A stretch of 64,000 nucleotides of DNA from Amycolatopsis nivea (GTDB lineage: Bacteria; Actinomycetota; Actinomycetes; Mycobacteriales; Pseudonocardiaceae). The stretch lies in NCBI RefSeq assembly GCF_004522235.1, contig NZ_SDLT01000013.1, forward strand, positions 62,001-126,000. The letters are read 5' to 3'. Below the pieces are notes generated by a model that saw nothing but the letters and a program-made list of their open reading frames with translations, was not told the DNA's origin and made no database searches. Shown piece by piece: positions 47,706 to 56,294 of the stretch (position 1 is the first letter of the stretch; every line of letters starts with the position of its first letter). The position numbers were made by a program, and so were the translations under genes.

Positions 47706-48806
47706 GTGACCACTACGGAACGCACTGCCGCGTCCTGTTTCCTGCCCAGCGACGAGCCGCTCGGCCTCGTGACCGCCGACGGCACGCCCGCGCCCGACCC
47801 GGCGCTCGCGATGCCCGCGGACGACGTCCTCCTCCGCCTCTACCGCGGCATGGTTTCCGGACGCCGCTTCGACACCCAGGCCACCGCGCTCACCAAACAG
47901 GGCCGGCTCGCGGTGTACCCGTCAGCGCGCGGACAGGAGGCCGCCGAGATCGGTTCGATCCTCGCGCTTCGCCCACAGGACTGGCTTTTCCCCACCTACC
48001 GCGACTCGATGGCCGTCGTCGCGCGCGGCGTCGACCCGGTCGAGGTGCTCACGCTGCTGCGCGGCGACTGGCACTGCGGCTACGACCCGTACCGCGCCAA
48101 CGTCGCCCCGCAGTGCACGCCTCTCGCTACCAACACGCTGCACGCGGTCGGCTTCGCGCACGCGGCGCGCGTGAAGGGCGAGGACACGGTCTCGCTCGTT
48201 CTCGTCGGCGACGGTGCCACCAGCGAAGGCGACACGCACGAAGCGCTGAACTTCGCCGCTGTCTGGAAGGCACCGGTGGTCTTCCTCGTACAGAACAACG
48301 GCTACGCCATCAGCGTCCCGCTCGAGAAGCAGACCGCCGCACCTTCGCTCGCGTACAAGGGCGTCGGCTACGGCATGCCCTCCGTTCTCGTTGACGGCAA
48401 CGACGCTGCCGCCGTACACGCTGTCGTCGAGCAGGCTGTCGCACGCGCCGCGGCTGGCGAAGGACCGACGCTCATCGAAGCTGTCACCTATCGCATGGAG
48501 TCGCACACCAACGCCGACGACGCGACGCGCTACCGCGAGAAGGCCGAAGTGGAGCAGTGGCTCACGCGCGATCCGATCAGCCGCCTCAAGCAGTACCTCA
48601 CCGACCGTGGTCTCCTCGACGACAAGGTGCAGCAGGAGATCGACGCGCGCGCCGAAGAAGAAGCTGCGGCACTGCGCGAGCGGATGAATGTCGACACCGA
48701 GCTCGACCCGGCGGACCTCTTCCGGCACGTCTACGCCGAACCGACCGCCGCGTTGCGCCAGCAGGCCGCCGAACTGGCGCACGAGAACACCGAGGACCAG
48801 GCATGA
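47706..48806 (+). CDS. bkdA: Branched-chain 2-oxoacid dehydrogenase E1 alpha subunit
   Basis: 366-aa thiamine-diphosphate enzyme subunit. The TPP motif is LVGDGATSEGDTHEALNFAA with VFLVQNNGYA. YPSARGQEAAEIG and FPTYRDSM are shared by 2-oxoacid dehydrogenase E1 alpha chains, and MESHTNADDATRYR resembles the branched-chain forms. It decarboxylates branched-chain 2-oxo acids to start acyl-CoA production for fatty acids and polyketide precursors. Start GTG 47706 with GGGAG. The ATG of E1 beta overlaps its stop. Confidence 0.92.
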   Translation: MTTTERTAASCFLPSDEPLGLVTADGTPAPDPALAMPADDVLLRLYRGMVSGRRFDTQATALTKQGRLAVYPSARGQEAAEIGSILALRPQDWLFPTYRDSMAVVARGVDPVEVLTLLRGDWHCGYDPYRANVAPQCTPLATNTLHAVGFAHAARVKGEDTVSLVLVGDGATSEGDTHEALNFAAVWKAPVVFLVQNNGYAISVPLEKQTAAPSLAYKGVGYGMPSVLVDGNDAAAVHAVVEQAVARAAAGEGPTLIEAVTYRMESHTNADDATRYREKAEVEQWLTRDPISRLKQYLTDRGLLDDKVQQEIDARAEEEAAALRERMNVDTELDPADLFRHVYAEPTAALRQQAAELAHENTEDQA

Positions 48807-49819
48807 CCGCCACTCTGGACACGACGCTGTCGCTCGCCGGGGCGCTCAACCGCGCGCTCGCCGACGCACTGGCCGAGGACGAACGCGTGCTCGTCTTCGG
48901 AGAGGACGTCGGCACGCTCGGCGGCGTCTTCCGCGTCACCGACGGACTCGCCGCGCGCTTCGGCGACGCTCGCGTCTTCGACTCGCCGCTCGCCGAATCG
49001 GGCATCGTCGGCACCGCGATCGGGATGGCGATGAACGGCCTGCGCCCGGTGATCGAGATGCAGTTCGACGCGTTCGCCTACCCCGCGTTCGAGCAGATCA
49101 CCAGCCACCTCGCCAAACTCCGCAACCGCACCAAGGGCCAGGTCGAACTGCCCGTGGTGATCCGCGTGCCCTACGGCGGCGGCATCGGCGGCGTCGAGCA
49201 CCACTGCGACTCGTCCGAGGTCTACTACACGCACACAGCCGGCCTGCGCGTCGTCACTCCGGCCACGCCGGACGACGCCTACACCCTGCTCCGCGAGGCG
49301 ATCGACAGCCCGGACCCGGTCATTTTCCTGGAACCCAAGCGCCGGTATTGGGAAAAGGGAACCGTTGACCCGCAACACCGTTCGCCCGGTCTCGACAAAG
49401 CGGTGATTCGCCGCGCAGGCAGCGACGTCACCCTCATTTCCTACGGCGGCGCTCTCGGCACCACGCTCGAAGCTGCCGAAGCGGCCGCCGAAGAAGGCTA
49501 CGACGCCGAGGTAATCGATCTGCGCAGCCTCGCGCCATTCGATCTGGAGACCGTCGCCGCGTCCGCGCGGCGCACCGGTCGCGCGATCGTGGTGCACGAG
49601 GCGAGTCGATTCTGCGGTTACGGCGCCGAAGTCGCAGCGCAGCTTTCCGAGCACTGTTTCCATTACCTGGAAGCGCCGGTCTTGCGCGTCGCCGGATTCG
49701 ACATTCCTTATCCCGCACCGAATCTGGAACAGCACCACCTGCCGGGCGTCGACCGGATCCTGGACGCGATCGAACGCCTCCAGTGGGACGACGCGGCACC
49801 GCTCGACGGGGAGAAGTGA
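48803..49819 (+). CDS. bkdB: Branched-chain 2-oxoacid dehydrogenase E1 beta subunit
   Basis: 338-aa partner of E1 alpha. Seen: LVFGEDVGTLGGVFRVTDGL, FDSPLAESGIVGTAIGMAMN, PVVIRVPYGGGIGG and HHCDSSEVYYTHTAGLRVVT, the conserved TPP-binding and dimer blocks. ATG 48803 overlaps the E1 alpha stop by 4 nt (ATGA), and its own stop shares one base with the E2 start. Confidence 0.93.
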   Translation: MTATLDTTLSLAGALNRALADALAEDERVLVFGEDVGTLGGVFRVTDGLAARFGDARVFDSPLAESGIVGTAIGMAMNGLRPVIEMQFDAFAYPAFEQITSHLAKLRNRTKGQVELPVVIRVPYGGGIGGVEHHCDSSEVYYTHTAGLRVVTPATPDDAYTLLREAIDSPDPVIFLEPKRRYWEKGTVDPQHRSPGLDKAVIRRAGSDVTLISYGGALGTTLEAAEAAAEEGYDAEVIDLRSLAPFDLETVAASARRTGRAIVVHEASRFCGYGAEVAAQLSEHCFHYLEAPVLRVAGFDIPYPAPNLEQHHLPGVDRILDAIERLQWDDAAPLDGEK

Positions 49820-51054
49820 TGGCCGTCTTCAAACTGCCGGACCTCGGCGAAGGCCTGACCGAGGCGGAGATCGTCGCGTGGCACGTCGCGGTCGGCGACA
49901 CTGTCACCGTGGACCAGACCGTCGTGGAGGTCGAGACCGCGAAGGCGAGCGTCGAGGTGCCGGTGCCGTTCGCGGGCCGAGTCGCGACGCTGCACGGAGC
50001 AGCGGGCGAAGTACTGACCGTCGGCAGCCCGTTGATCACAGTGGACAGTGCCGCGGACTTCACCGAACCCGGCGTCGTGACGCCGGAGGGCAGCGGGAAC
50101 GTCCTGATCGGATACGGCACCAGCCAAACCCGCACTCGGCGCGCGCGGCGGCCGCGCGGCAGCAAGGCCCCAGCGACCGCACCGGTTCCTGCGTCGAAGT
50201 CCACTTCGGACCGTATTCGTGTCGTGTCGCCGCTGGTCCGCCGCCTCGCCCGCGAGTCCGGAGTAGACCTTCACGCGCTCACCGGAACCGGCACCGACGG
50301 CATCGTGAGCCGCGCCGACGTCGAACGCGCGATCGCCGCCACCGAGGCCCCAACAGTCCCCACCTCGGACGAGCAGCGAATCCCCTTGCGCGGCCTGCGC
50401 AAAACCGTCGCCGACAAACTCGCCCGCTCCCGCCGCGAGATCCCCGAGGCGACCGTCTGGGTGGATGTCGACGCGACCGAACTGCTGCAGTTGCGCACCG
50501 CGCTCAACAGCGATCCGCACGCCCCGAAGATCAGCCTGCTCGCGCTCATCGGCCGGTTCGCCGTCGCGGGACTGCGCCGGTTCCCCGAGCTGAACGCGCA
50601 TCTGGAAGGCGACGAGATCGTCATCCCGTCCGCCGTGCACCTCGGCTTCGCCGCGCAGACCGACCGCGGTCTGGTCGTCCCGGTCGTCCAGAACGCGCAC
50701 CAGCAGACCCTGGAAGACCTCTCCGCGGCACTCGCCGACCGCACCGAACAGGCGCGCGCCGGACGCCTCGCCCCGGCCGACCTCACCGGCGGCACGTTCA
50801 CCGTGAACAACTACGGCGTGTTCGGAGTGGACGGTTCGGCCGCCATCATCAACTACCCGGAGGTGGCGATCCTCGGCGTCGGCCGGATCATCGACCGGCC
50901 GTGGATTGTGGACGGTCAGGTCACCGCGCGGAAGATCACCGAGCTGACGCTGGCGTTCGACCACCGCGTCTGCGATGGCGGCACCGCGGGCGGCTTCCTC
51001 CGGTTCGTCGCCGACTGCATCGAAAACCCCGTGCGACTGCTGCGCACTCTCTGA
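49819..51054 (+). CDS. Branched-chain 2-oxoacid dehydrogenase E2 (dihydrolipoyl acyltransferase)
   Basis: 411-aa E2. One lipoyl domain with Lys in VETAKASVEVPVPF, a flexible Arg/Ala/Pro linker, an E3/E1-binding domain (VSPLVRRLARESGVDLHALT), and a catalytic acyltransferase domain ending AFDHRVCDGGTAGGFL, with the HxxxDG-type catalytic His-Asp. It transfers the acyl group from E1 to CoA. E3 is not encoded here and is usually shared with other complexes. Confidence 0.93.
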   Translation: MAVFKLPDLGEGLTEAEIVAWHVAVGDTVTVDQTVVEVETAKASVEVPVPFAGRVATLHGAAGEVLTVGSPLITVDSAADFTEPGVVTPEGSGNVLIGYGTSQTRTRRARRPRGSKAPATAPVPASKSTSDRIRVVSPLVRRLARESGVDLHALTGTGTDGIVSRADVERAIAATEAPTVPTSDEQRIPLRGLRKTVADKLARSRREIPEATVWVDVDATELLQLRTALNSDPHAPKISLLALIGRFAVAGLRRFPELNAHLEGDEIVIPSAVHLGFAAQTDRGLVVPVVQNAHQQTLEDLSAALADRTEQARAGRLAPADLTGGTFTVNNYGVFGVDGSAAIINYPEVAILGVGRIIDRPWIVDGQVTARKITELTLAFDHRVCDGGTAGGFLRFVADCIENPVRLLRTL

Positions 51055-51060
51055 GGACGG

Positions 51061-52329
51061 TCAGGCTGGCAACTCTGCCAGCCTTTCCGTTTTCGCCCAC
51101 ACGTTCCGCTTCAAGACGATCCGGAACACCGCCCGCCACGTCGCCAGCACGCCGAGCAACAGGAACGCCGGATAGCACAACCCGGCCAGCAACGCGCGGT
51201 GCAGGGGTTCGTCGCGCAACCGGACAAAGTAGACGATCGCCCACATGATCCCGGGCAGCAGCAAGGCCGCCAGCCACCACGCCACCGCCTGCGCCAGGTT
51301 CCCGGTCTCCGCGACCAAGCCGCCGAACGTGTTCCCGGTCAGCAGCGCCGCGGGCACGATCACCAGCAGCGCCGCGGCGATCAACGACAGCGGAACAGTC
51401 AGCCACGGCACGACCAGATAGACCAGGAAGTCGAACAATCCGGTCCCGGCAATGAATCGAGAGGTCGCGAGACTGCGCAAATGCCGTGAGCACTGAAGAT
51501 TCCCCTGCGCCCACCGGGTCCGCTGCCGAAGCAGGCGGCGCGCGTCTTCCAGCCCCTGCTGGGTCACCCAAGCCCGTTGCGTGTACCGGATCCGCACTCC
51601 GGCTAGGTGCAGCCGCAGGCCCAATTCAAGATCCTCGACCAGACAATCGCTCCACGGAGACGGCCCGAACTTCCGCAATACCGACAGTCGCGTGAACTGC
51701 CCGTTGCCGCCCATCCCGACACTGCCGAGCACGTCCCGCAACGACTGCGAAGCATCCGCGATCGCGCCGAACTCCAAGTCCTGCAGCAACGCCAGCAACC
51801 GGTGTCTATTGTGGATTCGCACCCGGCACTGCACCGCACCGACGCCGCGGCTGCGCAGCATCGCCGCCACCTCAGTGAGCAGCCCCGTGCTGCCGCGCCC
51901 GTCACCGTCGATGATGCCCACGACAGTCTGGGAAACCGTGCCCTCCTGCTCGGCAATGGCGTCGATGTAGCGATAACCCGCGTTGAGCGCTTCGCCCTTT
52001 CCGCGTCGTGCCTGAGGCAAGTCACGCCGCAGCACATGCAACCGATCATCAGCGATGCCCGCGACGATCTCTGGCGTAGCGTCATCAGATCCGTCATCGA
52101 TCACCAGCACTCGCACCGGAGTTTCGGGCGTTCCCAGCCGTAATGCGTGTCGCACCGTGTTGGCGATAACGCGTTCTTCGTTCAACGCCGGAATAACGAT
52201 CCAGAACAGCAACGGGCGCGACGCGCGTTCAGTAGCGGGCCGCGGTGCCCGCCAAGCGAAGGCCGCCAGTACTAGGTTGTGGACCGGCCACCAGCAGAGC
52301 AGCAGCACGAACCACCACGGCTGCGTCAT
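51061..52329 (-). CDS. Family 2 membrane glycosyltransferase (polysaccharide synthase)
   Basis: 422-aa processive-type GT2. An N-terminal membrane helix is followed by VIPALNEERV, VLVIDDGSDDATPE, IIDGDGRGS (DxD-like), VEDLELG and QRTRWAQGN (the QxxRW motif of processive synthases), then about four membrane segments at the C-terminus. The IcaA/PgaC and hyaluronan synthase types share this plan. Start ATG 52329 overlaps the stop of the 57-aa membrane protein gene (ATGA). Last gene of an operon with a UDP-GlcNAc 2-epimerase and a polysaccharide deacetylase-like protein. Confidence 0.88.
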   Translation of the reverse strand: MTQPWWFVLLLCWWPVHNLVLAAFAWRAPRPATERASRPLLFWIVIPALNEERVIANTVRHALRLGTPETPVRVLVIDDGSDDATPEIVAGIADDRLHVLRRDLPQARRGKGEALNAGYRYIDAIAEQEGTVSQTVVGIIDGDGRGSTGLLTEVAAMLRSRGVGAVQCRVRIHNRHRLLALLQDLEFGAIADASQSLRDVLGSVGMGGNGQFTRLSVLRKFGPSPWSDCLVEDLELGLRLHLAGVRIRYTQRAWVTQQGLEDARRLLRQRTRWAQGNLQCSRHLRSLATSRFIAGTGLFDFLVYLVVPWLTVPLSLIAAALLVIVPAALLTGNTFGGLVAETGNLAQAVAWWLAALLLPGIMWAIVYFVRLRDEPLHRALLAGLCYPAFLLLGVLATWRAVFRIVLKRNVWAKTERLAELPA

Positions 52330-52499
52330 GCCGCGTGCCGGCCCCGGGAACCACTGGCACGCAGCCGGACCGAACGGACCGTGAACGCCATCGCGACGAA
52401 TCCGGCGACCGACAGGACAAACCACAGCACCCCGTGGAACGGCGCGACACCGATCGCGGCGGCGGACACGACGGCAGGAGCGACCCGGGTGACAGACAT
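52326..52499 (-). CDS. 57-aa two-helix membrane protein, possibly an IcaD-like helper
   Basis: Small gene between the deacetylase-like and GT2 genes. ATG 52499 has GGAAGG upstream; its TGA overlaps the GT2 ATG. The product starts MSVTRVAPAVVSAAAIGVAP and continues HGVLWFVLSVAGFVAMAFTV, two hydrophobic segments with a basic tail (SVRLRASGSRGRHAA). IcaD, which assists IcaA, is also a small two-helix protein; the similarity is of size, topology and position, not sequence. Coupling to the synthase gene supports a shared function. Confidence 0.7.
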   Translation of the reverse strand: MSVTRVAPAVVSAAAIGVAPFHGVLWFVLSVAGFVAMAFTVRSVRLRASGSRGRHAA

Positions 52500-52520
52500 T
52501 TCTTTCCTTCCAGAACAAAC

Positions 52521-54203
52521 TCAAGCAGCGACGGCGGCCGGGGACACGAAGCGATAGCCGAGCCCCTCGATGCCTTCGACCACCTTCCGGAGGTCGCCGA
52601 TGCCGAGAAACGAGTGATAGTAGAAACTGACGACGCTGTCGGTCACCACGCGATGGGTTTTCGCGTCGGACAGGATGTCGTCGGCGGTGCGGGCGGCGTG
52701 CTGGTTGAACTTGGCCGGAGCCACGTTCCCGACATTCTCCGGCACCACGACAGTCCCGTAGACGTCGCGGACCGGATACGGGAAGAACTGGCCGTAAACC
52801 TCGCGATAGGACACGTCTGTCCGTCCACAGTGGCCGCCGTCGCACTGACCGGCGTAGTAGCTGCCCCGGTCGTACCGCATCGGGAAGACCCGGCCGGCCT
52901 CCTGATAGTCCACAGCGGACCCGCCGTAATGCGGGAACTCGAACGCATCCGGCCGAGGCAGCCCAACTCGGTCAAACTCGGCGAGACCAGTCGCGACGCG
53001 GCCGCGGAACCACTCCGGCGAATCCTCCGGCACCGGTCCGCTGAGCCGCACGTTGTCCTGGTGGTCGACGGTCGCGCGATAGAACTCGTAGTCCGCGGCG
53101 CTGGTTCCCGAATACGGATTGTCGGTCTCGTTGTACTGGTGACTGTAGCCGTGCATCACCAACGTTCCGCCCCGCGCGACCGCATCGCGCAGTGCCGCAA
53201 CAAGTTCCGGACTGTCCACCAGTCGCGCGAACGTCGGCTTGCCGCCGTTCGCCGCACCACGCGGGTCCGCGTAATACGGATACACCGCCAGCGAGAACGG
53301 CACGCCGTGCCCGCTGAGGTAGTCGGTGATCGCCCGGACTTCAGCAGGCGGCGTGCGCGGGCCGATGTCCTCGATCCGCACGAGAGCACGTCGACGCGCC
53401 GGAGCGTCCGGCGCGAGCACGCTAAGGAGAATGTTTGCAGCCGCCAGATAGCGATCGCCCGCACCGACGTACGAATACGGCACTTCGGCGAGATAGGTGA
53501 ACGATCCACTGTGGACTGCCCACGGCGACGACACTCCCTCAGCGGACTTCGCCTGCGCCAGCACCTCCGCCTTCGGCGACGTCACCCGCACACCCACGAC
53601 ATCGACGCCAGCATTGGGATCTCGCCGCAGGTCAGTGTCCCGATAGGACACCGTCGTGACTTTGTCCTCCCGGAACGGAGCCCACGTCCAACCCCACTTT
53701 CCGGCGAGCGCCGGCGTGTGGTCGAACAGCTGCCAGATGTTGCTGCCCATCCACACCACCGGCAGCCGGGTCCGGCTCAGGTCGTCCAGCAACGCGGGCG
53801 GGAGCTGCGCGTCGTAGACCGTGCCGACGTAGACGACCGCTTGGTACTCGTCCAGCTGGCCGCTCCGGTAGTCAGCGGCGGGCAGCATTCGCCAAGCAGT
53901 CGAACGGGAAACGAGGTTCGCCGTCTGGATCGCGTTGGCCTGCGCCTCCTCGGCGACCTGGGTCGCGGGCGGACTCGGCCGCAACCGCCGCCCGTCGTCG
54001 AAGAGCACCAACGTGCGCCGGTCGTCCCGCCCGCCCGGACCGGCCAGACCGATTTTCGGCTGCCGCAGCACCGGTTCGATCGGAGACGCCGCTTCCGAAC
54101 CGGAGCCGTCGTCCGAGACCACCACGACGATCCCGCCCACCAGGCTGACCACCGCGACGACAATCATCCCGAGCCGCAACCACGCCGGGAATCGTTGCTT
54201 CAC
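52521..54203 (-). CDS. Membrane-anchored DUF2334 polysaccharide deacetylase-like protein
   Basis: 560-aa protein with an N-terminal membrane anchor (LGMIVVAVVSLVGGIVVVV), a Rossmann-like middle region (VVYVGTVYDAQLPPALLDDL), and a C-terminal DUF2334 domain of the NodB-like superfamily: VRIEDIGPRTPP (metal Asp), GGTLVMHGYSHQYN (metal His pair), FEFPHYGGS and DSVVSFYYHSFLG. It faces outward and probably de-N-acetylates the polymer made by the GT2. Start GTG 54203 overlaps the epimerase stop by 4 nt. The length is larger than simple NodB proteins because of the extra middle domain. Confidence 0.82.
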   Translation of the reverse strand: MKQRFPAWLRLGMIVVAVVSLVGGIVVVVSDDGSGSEAASPIEPVLRQPKIGLAGPGGRDDRRTLVLFDDGRRLRPSPPATQVAEEAQANAIQTANLVSRSTAWRMLPAADYRSGQLDEYQAVVYVGTVYDAQLPPALLDDLSRTRLPVVWMGSNIWQLFDHTPALAGKWGWTWAPFREDKVTTVSYRDTDLRRDPNAGVDVVGVRVTSPKAEVLAQAKSAEGVSSPWAVHSGSFTYLAEVPYSYVGAGDRYLAAANILLSVLAPDAPARRRALVRIEDIGPRTPPAEVRAITDYLSGHGVPFSLAVYPYYADPRGAANGGKPTFARLVDSPELVAALRDAVARGGTLVMHGYSHQYNETDNPYSGTSAADYEFYRATVDHQDNVRLSGPVPEDSPEWFRGRVATGLAEFDRVGLPRPDAFEFPHYGGSAVDYQEAGRVFPMRYDRGSYYAGQCDGGHCGRTDVSYREVYGQFFPYPVRDVYGTVVVPENVGNVAPAKFNQHAARTADDILSDAKTHRVVTDSVVSFYYHSFLGIGDLRKVVEGIEGLGYRFVSPAAVAA

Positions 54204-55393
54204 TGCACAACCTCAACCCGCTCCGGGACGAACGGCTCCGGCGCTTCATCGGTCAGGCCGAGCAGCCAGGCCACCGCCTGTTCGGTGCGTTCCGCGGCTC
54301 GGCCGTCGCCGAACGGGTTGGCGCGCGTGCTCATCGCCGCCCGCAGCGCCGGATCGGTCAACAGCTTCGACGCGGTGTCCACAATGAGGTCGGCGTCCGT
54401 TCCGACGAGCATCGCACACCCGGCGTTGACGGCTTCCATCCGTTCCGTCGTGTCCCGCAGCACCAGCACCGGAACCTTGAACGTCGGCGCTTCCTCTTGA
54501 ATGCCACCGGAATCCGACAGCACAAGCGAACTCGCCGCGATCGCCGCCGCGGTCTGCTCATACGGCAACGCCGGGGTAAGCACCGCTCGCGGGTGGCCAG
54601 CCAGCGCTTCGCGCACCGCCTCTTGCACAGCCGGATTCGGATGCATCGGCAGCAGCACGCGAACGTCCGGATGCCGCGCCAGCAGCGTGTCCACAGCGGA
54701 CAGAATGCGCGTCAACGGCTCGCCCCAGGACTCCCGGCGATGCGCGGTAACCAGAACCAACCGGCACTCGCCTCGCGTCGCCGACTCGACCACGTCGGCA
54801 ACGGCGCCGTCGGCAAAGGACACTCCGCGGTCCGTCACCCGGGAAATCGCGTCCACCACAGTGTTTCCGGTAACCAAGAGGACACTGTCGTCGATGCTCT
54901 CGGCACGCAGGTTCTGCGCGGCCGCCGGAGTCGGGGCCAAGTGCAGGCTCGCGGTCTGTGTGACCAGCCGCCGGTTCAGCTCCTCCGGGAACGGCGACTG
55001 CAGATCGAACGAGCGCAGCCCGGCTTCCAGGTGCACCACGGGAATCTTGCGCCAGAACGCGACCATCGCACCGGCCACAGTGGACGTCGTGTCGCCCTGC
55101 ACGAGCACCGCCGCGGGCGGACGCTGCGCGGCGAGCGCGTCGAGGCCGGTGACCAGCTGCGAGAATAGCTCGGGCTGACCGCCGTCGACCCGGTTCAGGG
55201 TGAGCCGCAGGTCCGGGGTCAGCGAGAACGCGGAGAGCACCTGGTCGACCAGGTCCGGATGCTGCCCGGTCGCGACGAGCACCGGGTCCAGCCGTCCGGA
55301 CCGGCGCATCTCCTGCACGACCGGCGCCATTTTGATCGCCTCCGGCCGGGTGCCGGCAATCAGCCAGACCACCGGTGCGTCACCCCGGGTCAT
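54200..55393 (-). CDS. wecB: UDP-N-acetylglucosamine 2-epimerase (non-hydrolysing)
   Basis: 397-aa GT-B fold epimerase giving UDP-ManNAc from UDP-GlcNAc. Seen: LIAGTRPEAIKMAPVVQEMR, VLVQGDTTSTVAGAM, HLEAGLRSFD, PEELNRRLV, LVTAHRRESWG, and DSGGIQEEAP with RDTTERMEAVNAG. ATG 55393 places the start just before the first conserved block; a longer frame runs to GTG 55489. It heads the exopolysaccharide operon and suggests that ManNAc is a component. Confidence 0.9.
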   Translation of the reverse strand: MTRGDAPVVWLIAGTRPEAIKMAPVVQEMRRSGRLDPVLVATGQHPDLVDQVLSAFSLTPDLRLTLNRVDGGQPELFSQLVTGLDALAAQRPPAAVLVQGDTTSTVAGAMVAFWRKIPVVHLEAGLRSFDLQSPFPEELNRRLVTQTASLHLAPTPAAAQNLRAESIDDSVLLVTGNTVVDAISRVTDRGVSFADGAVADVVESATRGECRLVLVTAHRRESWGEPLTRILSAVDTLLARHPDVRVLLPMHPNPAVQEAVREALAGHPRAVLTPALPYEQTAAAIAASSLVLSDSGGIQEEAPTFKVPVLVLRDTTERMEAVNAGCAMLVGTDADLIVDTASKLLTDPALRAAMSTRANPFGDGRAAERTEQAVAWLLGLTDEAPEPFVPERVEVVQ

Positions 55394-55762
55394 CACGGAA
55401 CCCCATTTCAGCGAGAGCGGACGCGATCCGGGAAACCGTCCCTGGATCGCGCCGACCACGCTAACTACGGCATCCGGAATCGACCTCACCCTCGCGGGTA
55501 AATCTCACCGTCAGTAGTCGCCGTCACAAGCGGTCAAGAAGACACCAAACCATGGTCCACCTTGCAGTTAAGCAGCTGCTTACTTGGCCACCCCTGGATG
55601 CACCAGGTCGGCCAAGCACACTCAGTAATCACGCTGGATCGGTTAAGTCACCAATCCCGGAAAAGGGCACCCGAAACCCCGGGCGCCCTTTTTCCCTTCG
55701 CCGGGCAAACCGGCGGTATGCCGTCCCGCGATCCTGCTCACATAGTGGTCCAGACCACCAGG
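55394..55762. other. Intergenic region left of the wecB operon
   Basis: 369 bp holding the wecB promoter region and, at its right end, the hairpin at 55661-55692. Apart from a possible N-terminal extension of wecB to 55489, no gene is supported. The segment 55510-55640 is less GC-rich than its surroundings, consistent with a promoter. Confidence 0.5.
55661..55692. terminator. Hairpin terminator with T-rich flank
   Basis: AAAAGGGCACCCG at 55661-55673 pairs with CGGGCGCCCTTTT at 55680-55692 with one mismatch and a 6-nt loop; T-rich sequence follows. It lies beyond the stop of the AhpD-like gene (55763, minus strand), with A-rich flank on the other side allowing use in both directions. Confidence 0.75.
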
Positions 55763-56248
55763 TCAATGCTTCCCCGGAACGTATTCGCCGGGCACCATCC
55801 GCGTCGTGACCGCGAACCGGTTCCACGCGTTGATCACGGTGATCGTCGCGATCAGCTGAGCCAGTTCGGCGTCCTCGAAATGCTCGGCGGCACGGGCGAA
55901 GACGTCGTCGGGCACGAAGCCGTCGGTGAGCACGGTGACCGCTTCGGTCAGCTCCAGCGCGGCGACCTCCTTCGCCGTGTAGAAGTGCTTCGACTCCGCC
56001 CACGCGGAAAGCTGGATGACGCGCTCGCTCGTTTCGCCCGCGGCCAACGCGTCCTTCGAGTGCATGTCGATGCAGAAGGCGCAGTGGTTGATCTGCGACG
56101 CCCGGATCAGCACCAGCTGCCGCAGCGCCGGGTCGAGGCCGTGCCGGGTCGCGGCGTCGAGGCGGATCATCGTCTTGTAGGCCTCGGGTGCCAGTTCCGC
56201 CATCTTGAGGCGGGGCGGTTGCACCGGAAGTCGTTCTGTCGTTGTCAT
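55763..56248 (-). CDS. Carboxymuconolactone decarboxylase/AhpD-family protein
   Basis: 161-aa AhpD-like protein. The redox motif appears as NHCAFCIDMHSKDA, the CxxC-x3-H pattern of AhpD peroxidase partners; GLDPALRQLVLIRASQ precedes it. It probably reduces peroxides or a disulfide partner. Start ATG 56248 is 46 bp from the divergent MocR gene, which is the likely regulator. Confidence 0.88.
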   Translation of the reverse strand: MTTTERLPVQPPRLKMAELAPEAYKTMIRLDAATRHGLDPALRQLVLIRASQINHCAFCIDMHSKDALAAGETSERVIQLSAWAESKHFYTAKEVAALELTEAVTVLTDGFVPDDVFARAAEHFEDAELAQLIATITVINAWNRFAVTTRMVPGEYVPGKH

Positions 56249-56294
56249 AACTTCGACCCTACGAGCGATTGGCACTCTGTTATGGTCCATTTCC

